NCBI GenBank assembly: GCA_002838185.1
Contig: CP017948.1
Span: forward strand, 558,001 to 622,000
Direction: 5' to 3'
Length of the DNA stretch: 64,000 bases
Origin: Tenericutes bacterium MO-XQ
GTDB lineage: Bacteria; Bacillota_I; Bacilli_A; Acholeplasmatales; Acholeplasmataceae
In this document: one piece after another, positions 58,212-64,000 of the stretch
Layout: each line of letters starts with the position of its first letter
Numbering within the stretch: the stretch's first letter is position 1
Made by a program: the position numbers and the translations under genes
Notes under the pieces: model-generated
Database searches by the model: none
What the model was told of the DNA's origin: nothing
The model's input: only the letters and a program-made list of their open reading frames with translations

Positions 58212-60680
58212 ATGCTTAGAAAATGGTTTGATCCAAGTAAACGAGAGCTTAAACGCGCAAAAAAAATAGCCGATCAAGTGTTTGCTTTGGAAAAAGAAAT
58301 GGAACAATTATCAGATAACGATTTAAAAAATAAAACTGATGAATTTAAAAAAAGATTTCAAAATGGAGAAACTTTAGATGATTTAATGGTTGAAGCGTTC
58401 GCTGTTGTTAGAGAAGCTTCAAGAAGAGTTACTAAATTATTTCCATATTATGTACAAGTTTTAGGTGCTGTTGCTATTTTTGGTGGTAACATCGCTGAAA
58501 TGAAAACTGGTGAAGGTAAAACATTAACAGCTGTTATGCCAGCATATTTAAGTGCTTTAAATGGCGAAGGCGTTCATATTGTTACAGTTAACGAATACTT
58601 AGCGAGTCGTGAAGTCGAAGGAGAAATCGGCGAGTTATTTCGTTTTTTAGGTTTGACTGTAGGTCTTAACTTAAGAGATTTAACAAGAGAACAGAAAAAA
58701 GAAGCATATGATTGCGATATTTTATATTCTACGAATTCAGAGTTAGGATTTGATTATCTACGTGACCATATGGTTTTATATGCGAAAGATATGGTTGCAA
58801 GACGTGGATTAAATTATGCAATCATCGATGAAGTTGACTCCATCTTAATTGATGAAGCGAGAACACCTTTAATTATTTCTGGTGGATCAAAAAACAATCA
58901 AAACTTATATCAAGCAGCAGATCGCTTTGCAAAATCGATTAGAGATGAAGATTTCGAAATTGAAATTGAATCAAAAAGTATTGCTTTAACCAAATCAGGA
59001 ATTGAAAAAGCTGAAAAGATTTTCCAAATAGAAAACCTTTATGATTTAAAACATGTATCTTTAGTGCATCATATCAATAACGCACTTCGTGCAAATTATA
59101 TTATGTCTAGAGATAAAGAATATGTTGTATCTGATGGTGAAGTATTAATCGTCGATCAATTTACAGGACGTATCTTAAGAGGGCGTCAATTTTCTGAAGG
59201 GCTTCATCAAGCTTTAGAAGCTAAAGAAAATGTACAAGTAAAAAGAGAAACAATTACGGTTGCAACCATCACATATCAAAACTTCTTTAGAATGTATAAA
59301 AAACTTTCAGGGATGACAGGTACAGCAAAAACTGAAGAAGAAGAATTTAGAGATATTTATAACATGGACGTAATTGAAGTTCCAACCAATGCTCCTGTTA
59401 TTAGAAATGATGAACCAGATTTTATTTATGCAACTTTAAAAGAAAAATTTGAAGCATTAGTTAACGAAGTTGAACAAAGACATAAAATCGGTCAACCAAT
59501 CTTAATTGGTACGATTGCTGTTGAAACATCAGAAGACTTATCACGTATGCTTAAATCAAGACGTATACCTCATGAAGTATTAAATGCGAAGAATCATGCA
59601 AGAGAAGCTGAGATTGTAGCTAAAGCAGGTTTAAAAGGATCTGTCACAATTGCAACCAATATGGCTGGTCGTGGTACGGATATTAAACTTGGTGAAGGTG
59701 TCATTGAACTTGGTGGTTTAGCCGTTATCGGTAGTGAAAGACATGAATCAAGACGTATTGATAATCAGTTAAGAGGACGTAGTGGTCGTCAAGGTGACCC
59801 AGGATACTCTAGATTCTATTTATCTGCAGAAGACGAACTGATGATGCGCTTTGGTGGCGAGTCGTTTAAACGTCGAATTGCGATGCTAGAACGCATGAAT
59901 ACAACAGGTGAACCATTATCTTCTAAGCTATTTTCAAGATTTGTTACAAGTGCACAAAAACGTATTGAAGGTAATAACTACGATTCTAGAAAGACTGTCT
60001 TAAAATATGATGATGTGCTTCGTAAACAAAGAGAAATCATCTATCAAAATAGAAGAGATGTACTCTTATTAGAATCCATTGAACCACAAGTTAGACAAAC
60101 GATTATTAACTCTTTAACTGGACAAGTTGATCAATTTGTTCATTTAGAAGGTAAAAATGAGTATAAAGTTGAAATTGATCAACTATTAACGCATTTTAAT
60201 GGTAATATTTTCTATCAAGATACAATTAAAAAAGAAGATATTGAAACTCTTCAAGCACAAGAGATTACGGATTATATCGTTAATCTTGGAGTAAGTGCAT
60301 TAGATGAAAAGAAAAATAATTTCCCACCAGAAATCTTTAATGAGTTTTTAAAGGTTGTTATGCTTAGAGTAATTGATACCTATTGGATGAGACACATCGA
60401 TGCGATGAGTGAACTTAGACAAGGTGTAACACTTCAAGCTTACGGACAACAACAACCATTAACCATCTATCAACAAGAAGGTCTACGCATGTTTAATGAG
60501 ATGGTAGCAAACATATCTAAAGATGTGACGCGTTATGCGATTAGAGCTCAAATTAAGTATGATCAAGAACGTGAAGCAGTTGTTAAAAACACACAAACCA
60601 ATCAAGGTGTAGAAGATAATAAACCAAAGAAACCTAAAGTAAGAAAAAATAGAGGACAAAGAAACTTACCTTGGAGATAG
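58212..60680 (+). CDS. secA: Protein translocase ATPase SecA
   Basis: An 822-residue SecA motor that drives preproteins through SecYEG. Walker A is [18 protein letters not shown]-like box [21 protein letters not shown], then [22 protein letters not shown] and [17 protein letters not shown]. The chain ends [10 protein letters not shown] and lacks the C-terminal zinc finger that binds SecB, a common loss. AAGGATG precedes ATG 58212. prfB follows after 9 bases, the normal Firmicute pair. Confidence 0.98.
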   Translation: MLRKWFDPSKRELKRAKKIADQVFALEKEMEQLSDNDLKNKTDEFKKRFQNGETLDDLMVEAFAVVREASRRVTKLFPYYVQVLGAVAIFGGNIAEMKTGEGKTLTAVMPAYLSALNGEGVHIVTVNEYLASREVEGEIGELFRFLGLTVGLNLRDLTREQKKEAYDCDILYSTNSELGFDYLRDHMVLYAKDMVARRGLNYAIIDEVDSILIDEARTPLIISGGSKNNQNLYQAADRFAKSIRDEDFEIEIESKSIALTKSGIEKAEKIFQIENLYDLKHVSLVHHINNALRANYIMSRDKEYVVSDGEVLIVDQFTGRILRGRQFSEGLHQALEAKENVQVKRETITVATITYQNFFRMYKKLSGMTGTAKTEEEEFRDIYNMDVIEVPTNAPVIRNDEPDFIYATLKEKFEALVNEVEQRHKIGQPILIGTIAVETSEDLSRMLKSRRIPHEVLNAKNHAREAEIVAKAGLKGSVTIATNMAGRGTDIKLGEGVIELGGLAVIGSERHESRRIDNQLRGRSGRQGDPGYSRFYLSAEDELMMRFGGESFKRRIAMLERMNTTGEPLSSKLFSRFVTSAQKRIEGNNYDSRKTVLKYDDVLRKQREIIYQNRRDVLLLESIEPQVRQTIINSLTGQVDQFVHLEGKNEYKVEIDQLLTHFNGNIFYQDTIKKEDIETLQAQEITDYIVNLGVSALDEKKNNFPPEIFNEFLKVVMLRVIDTYWMRHIDAMSELRQGVTLQAYGQQQPLTIYQQEGLRMFNEMVANISKDVTRYAIRAQIKYDQEREAVVKNTQTNQGVEDNKPKKPKVRKNRGQRNLPWR

Positions 60681-60689
60681 GAGGTCAGC

Positions 60690-61790
60690 ATGGAAAGATA
60701 TGATGTGAATAAAATCATTGCAGAGTTTAAAACTGCGATGGATGATTTTAATCGTGCTATTCAACCAGAAAAACTAGAAAAAACATATCAAGAACTCAAT
60801 AAAAAAATGCAAGAACCTGACTTCTGGAATAATACCAATGAAGCAAAAAAAGTGACTAAAGAAGCGAATATGATTCGCTCTAAAGTCGATCGTTTCAATC
60901 AGCTCAAACAAAAAGTAAAAAATGTGATTGATTGGGCGGACATATCAGAAGAACAAACAGAAGAATGGACCATCTTAGAAGCTGATATTGAAAAACTAGA
61001 TGAAGAAATCAAAGCATTTGAACTAGAAACCATCTTAAATGGACCTTATGATGATTTAAATGCGATTATAGAAATCCACCCAGGTGCTGGAGGTACAGAA
61101 TCTCAAGACTGGGCGGATATGCTTTATCGCTTATATACAAGATATGGTCAAAGAAAAAAATATAAAATTGAAGTATTAGATTATCAATCAGGTGATGAAG
61201 CTGGTATTAAATCAGTAACCATGTTACTTAAGGGTCCTTATGCATATGGATACTTAAAAGCAGAACGTGGTGTTCATCGATTGGTTAGAATCTCACCATT
61301 TGATTCAAATGCTAGACGTCACACAAGTTTCGCATCTATTGATGTGATGCCTGAAATCAGCGATGAAATCGACATTGACATCAAAGATGATGATCTTAAA
61401 ATTGATGTTTATAGAAGTAGTGGTGCAGGCGGACAATCCGTTAATACCACAGACTCAGCTGTAAGAATTACGCATTTGCCTACTAATATTGTAGTGACTT
61501 GTCAAAACGAAAGAAGTCAAATCAAAAATAAAGAAAAAGCAATGAGTTATTTAAAAGCGAAGTTAGTTCAAGAAGAAGTTAGAAAACATGAAGAAACATT
61601 AAAGAACATTAAAGGTGAACAAAAAGATATCGCGTGGGGCTCACAAATTAGATCATATGTATTTCATCCTTATCAAATGGTTAAGGATCACCGTACAAAT
61701 TATGAGGTCGGTAATATTGATCTAGTGATGGATGGCGATATTGATGGGTTTATCAATGCTTATTTAAAAGCAGGTGATGCTCATGAGTAA
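60690..61790 (+). CDS. prfB: Peptide chain release factor 2, no programmed frameshift
   Basis: A 366-residue RF2 that reads UAA and UGA. The stop-reading SPF motif is in ISPFDSNARRHTSF and the catalytic GGQ in SSGAGGQSVNTTDSAV. The full length is encoded in one frame; the CTTTGA frameshift site of most bacteria, expected near codon 25, is absent. RF2 presence agrees with TGA being a stop here. GGAGG precedes ATG 60690. It overlaps the next gene by 8 bases. Confidence 0.97.
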   Translation: MERYDVNKIIAEFKTAMDDFNRAIQPEKLEKTYQELNKKMQEPDFWNNTNEAKKVTKEANMIRSKVDRFNQLKQKVKNVIDWADISEEQTEEWTILEADIEKLDEEIKAFELETILNGPYDDLNAIIEIHPGAGGTESQDWADMLYRLYTRYGQRKKYKIEVLDYQSGDEAGIKSVTMLLKGPYAYGYLKAERGVHRLVRISPFDSNARRHTSFASIDVMPEISDEIDIDIKDDDLKIDVYRSSGAGGQSVNTTDSAVRITHLPTNIVVTCQNERSQIKNKEKAMSYLKAKLVQEEVRKHEETLKNIKGEQKDIAWGSQIRSYVFHPYQMVKDHRTNYEVGNIDLVMDGDIDGFINAYLKAGDAHE

Positions 61791-62655
61791 AGCTAAACTT
61801 ATAGAAATCTTAGAAATCACAGGAGGCGTAACATTACTGTCTTTAGGTTTCTATTTTTTCTTATTACCACAAAACTTAGTCATTGGTGGTGTCATGGGGA
61901 TATCAGTCCTCTTGCAAAATGTGATTGAAGTTTCAGTATTTATTTTTGTAGCTAATATATTTTTATTAATCGTTGGACTGATATTTTTAGGAAAAGCTTT
62001 TTTCTTAAAAACAGTCTATGCAACATTATTATCACCAGCAATCATTTTTATCCTAGAAAGAACCGTACCTGCGGATTTCTTCATGAAATTTATGCATGAA
62101 AGTCCTTATATGGTATCAGCCTTATTTGGTGCTTTATTTGTAGGTGTTGGGCTCGGTATGGTTATTAGAAATAATGCAACAACAGGTGGGATTGATATCA
62201 TTCAAAACATGATGCATAAGTTTTTACATATCCCCTTTGCTTGGGCACTATATATCATTGATGGAACGATTATTACGATTGCATTATTTGTTGATTTTCA
62301 AGCAGGACTATACGCATTTGGCGCAATGCTTTTAAGTGGTATTATCATTGACCGAATGTCATTAGAAGGTATTGCAGGATATACGGTATTCATATTAACG
62401 GATAAAACCAAAGATATGCAAAACAAGATCTATGAAAAACTAGATCGAGGGATTACAAAAATTAAAGTGATTGGTGGTTATTCTAATTTAGAAAAAGAAA
62501 TGATTGTTTGTACCATCGATAGATTACAGCTTTATACATTTAGACTAATTATTAAAGAGATAGATCCACAAGCATTTACGTTTGTAACAAGAACACACGA
62601 AGCCACTGGTTATGGGTTCAGTAAGGGGAGTCAAACATGGGAACAAAAAGAATAG
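61783..62655 (+). CDS. YitT family membrane protein (DUF161/DUF2179)
   Basis: A 290-residue protein with five or six membrane helices and a C-terminal DUF2179 domain (about 210-290, KVIGGYSNLEKEMIVCTIDRLQLYTFRLIIKEIDPQAFTFV). GVMGISVLLQN and NNATTGGIDIIQNMM are the paired DUF161 signatures. The function is unknown. Upstream starts at 61774 and 61777 are in frame but overlap the AGGTGA site; ATG 61783 is chosen. It overlaps prfB and the protease gene. Confidence 0.88.
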   Translation: MSKAKLIEILEITGGVTLLSLGFYFFLLPQNLVIGGVMGISVLLQNVIEVSVFIFVANIFLLIVGLIFLGKAFFLKTVYATLLSPAIIFILERTVPADFFMKFMHESPYMVSALFGALFVGVGLGMVIRNNATTGGIDIIQNMMHKFLHIPFAWALYIIDGTIITIALFVDFQAGLYAFGAMLLSGIIIDRMSLEGIAGYTVFILTDKTKDMQNKIYEKLDRGITKIKVIGGYSNLEKEMIVCTIDRLQLYTFRLIIKEIDPQAFTFVTRTHEATGYGFSKGSQTWEQKE

Positions 62656-64000
62656 GTTGGATATTTTTATTAGGTGTATTATTAGCATTTTTTGCAGGAT
62701 TTCAAGTTCAAACGTTTTTTGTAGATAATGAACCTGAACCGTTTGTAGATGTTTATACAGAAATTACTGAAGCACTTGATCGATATTATTTATATGATTT
62801 AAGTGATGAAGAAAAAGATGCGGCTTTTATCGCGCAATTAGAAGCAATCGTTAGATCTTATGCTGAATCTAACGATGATCCATATACAAGATTATCAGCT
62901 CAACCTGTCAATCTTGCTCCAACAAATGCTGAAAGCTATGTTGGTGTCGGCATCACTATTGAACAATTAGATGCTAAATTAAGAGTTTTAGAAGTGATAT
63001 ATGATGGACCAGCTTATCAAAAACTATATCCAAATGATATGATTGTTGGGATTATGCAAAACAGTGAAAAACTTTATTTTGATACACTTGATCCAAATAT
63101 ATTGCCTACCTCATATTTAGCAGGTAGTTTAGCAGAAACAAAAACATTGATTGTTGTTGATCCAGAAGGTGCTGAAAGATTAGTTGATATCACTTATGAA
63201 GAGATACCAACTCCTACAGCAAGTGCACAAACGATTAGCAGTGATATTGGATATATCAGAATCACTGAGTTCACTTCATACATCAAGGATGTTAGTGAAG
63301 GTACTGCTAAAGTATTTAATGATGAACTTAATGATTTAGAAAACAGTATCCTTTTAGATGAATCAGATACACTCATTATAGATTTAAGAAATAATCCTGG
63401 TGGCGCATTAACTGCGCTTCACAATGAAAATCAATCAGGATTAATTCCAGGGATAACACAACAACTGTTATTTAGAGATGTTGAAAGACCATTATTTTCA
63501 ATGATCAATCGTGCAAATATAAAAACGGATTATCTTGGTGGGTTAAGCCAACCAAAACCTTATGATATCAAAGTTTTAGTCAATGAGAATTCAGCATCAG
63601 CATCAGAAGTTTTAGCTGCTGCATTAAGTGTTAATGGTGGCTATGATTTATATGGAAACTACACATATGGTAAAGATGTTTATCAAAACACAACACTACT
63701 TACAACTATTAATACCACAAGTTACTATTTAACTTATACAGAAGGTAATTGGGTCTATGATGGTGAGAAAAAAGTAGGAGAATATCCATTAGATGTTAAC
63801 CTTGTAGAACAATCAGGATTTCATGCGATTGATTTCTTGTTTTATGAAGAAGAACTAGCACTTGATGATGTTAGCATATCATTAGTTGAGTTCCAACAAT
63901 TCTTAAACGCATATTTCGAACTAGAAGGAGCTTCTAAAATAAGAGAAGATGGGTATTTTGATCAACTTACAGAAGATTACATTTCAATGTTTCAAGTTGA
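62637..64000 (+). CDS. S41 C-terminal processing protease, CtpA/CtpB-like (partial)
   Basis: The frame from ATG 62637 (after AAGGGGAG) runs to the end of the window, 454 residues so far, with no stop. An N-terminal helix (about 6-24) is a signal or membrane anchor. A PDZ-like part follows (YVGVGITIEQLDAKLRVLEVIYDGPA), then the S41 core with LIIDLRNNPGGAL and VNENSASASEVLAAAL. The nucleophile is Ser321, and Lys346 in YGKD, 25 residues later, completes the Ser-Lys dyad, as in Prc. It should cleave exported proteins outside the membrane. In Bacillus a ctp gene also lies near prfB. It overlaps the YitT gene by 19 bases. Confidence 0.9.
   Translation, partial: MGTKRIGWIFLLGVLLAFFAGFQVQTFFVDNEPEPFVDVYTEITEALDRYYLYDLSDEEKDAAFIAQLEAIVRSYAESNDDPYTRLSAQPVNLAPTNAESYVGVGITIEQLDAKLRVLEVIYDGPAYQKLYPNDMIVGIMQNSEKLYFDTLDPNILPTSYLAGSLAETKTLIVVDPEGAERLVDITYEEIPTPTASAQTISSDIGYIRITEFTSYIKDVSEGTAKVFNDELNDLENSILLDESDTLIIDLRNNPGGALTALHNENQSGLIPGITQQLLFRDVERPLFSMINRANIKTDYLGGLSQPKPYDIKVLVNENSASASEVLAAALSVNGGYDLYGNYTYGKDVYQNTTLLTTINTTSYYLTYTEGNWVYDGEKKVGEYPLDVNLVEQSGFHAIDFLFYEEELALDDVSISLVEFQQFLNAYFELEGASKIREDGYFDQLTEDYISMFQV

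Noticed and set aside
60690-60800. Programmed frameshift in prfB
   Set aside because: No CTTTGA or in-frame stop near codon 25; one continuous frame encodes full-length RF2.
1-64000. TGA read as tryptophan (Mycoplasma code)
   Set aside because: Genes end at TGA in many places (for example aroQ, znuC, uvrC), Trp is TGG throughout and RF2 is present.
1-64000. CRISPR array, tRNA or rRNA genes
   Set aside because: No regularly spaced repeats, no cloverleaf with CCA-compatible ends and no rRNA-like stretches were seen on either strand by eye.

Overview
The window is a continuous piece of a low-GC, gene-dense bacterial chromosome. Its content and layout point to a wall-less Mollicute of the Acholeplasma type (family Acholeplasmataceae). 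Three things support this. The synteny blocks are Firmicute-like (miaB-ricA-mutS-mutL-miaA, rimP-nusA-ylxR-ylxQ-infB-rbfA, secA-prfB, gmk-rpoZ). No cell-wall or sporulation gene is seen, and the cotE slot of Bacillus holds an unrelated membrane protein. TGA is used as stop throughout and an intact prfB (RF2) is present, so the code is standard, unlike Mycoplasma. The genus is inferred, not proven.

Layout. 1-8.4 kb: tail of miaB, ricA/ymcA-like gene, a large unknown membrane-anchored protein, mutS, mutL, miaA, then an isolated aroK-aroQ pair. 8.4-11.4 kb: a cold-shock gene, then a lysine riboswitch that heads a three-gene polar amino-acid ABC importer. 11.4-14.9 kb: a Fic protein, cvfB-like RNA-binding protein, a small membrane protein and proS. 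14.9-23.5 kb: a nine-gene V/A-type ATPase operon in the order F(stalk)-C-I-K-G-E-A-B-D. 23.5-25.3 kb: a complete IS1182-family element inserted in the ATPase operon terminator; the 22-bp duplicated target is the terminator hairpin itself. 25.3-30.1 kb: yidD (minus), an EF-G paralogue, a small zinc-ribbon protein, hpf and a cation/proton antiporter. 30.1-39.1 kb: sodA, rqcH (both minus), gmk-rpoZ, uvrC plus a DEDDh exonuclease, rnj (minus), a Cof-type HAD phosphatase and coaD (minus).

39.1-45.5 kb: a small membrane protein, a fused trehalose-6-phosphate synthase/phosphatase, an aldo-keto reductase, and a minus-strand zinc uptake operon znuA-znuC-znuB-fur/zur whose promoter carries two near-identical 7-1-7 palindromes. 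45.6-50.0 kb: the rimP-nusA-infB-rbfA translation operon with a leader hairpin. 50.0-55.2 kb: priA, fmt, a pgpA-family phosphatase and a membrane protein with a degenerate HD domain. 55.2-56.6 kb: a compact SAM-I-like riboswitch in front of metK, with a clear antiterminator/terminator pair. 56.6-64 kb: DUF3137 and LemA proteins, secA, prfB, a YitT-family protein and the start of an S41 C-terminal processing protease that runs off the window.

Most of the window is housekeeping. The least ordinary parts are the IS element and its transposase leader, which holds a read-in terminator and a branched structured RNA ending in its own terminator; the paired zinc-operon palindromes; the two riboswitches; the EF-G paralogue next to hpf with a cre-like site in its leader; the V-ATPase proteolipid with extra N-terminal helices; and several proteins of unknown function. 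I did not find a CRISPR array, prophage, tRNA or rRNA gene. I did not find a clear multi-gene defence system or other obviously new multi-gene system.
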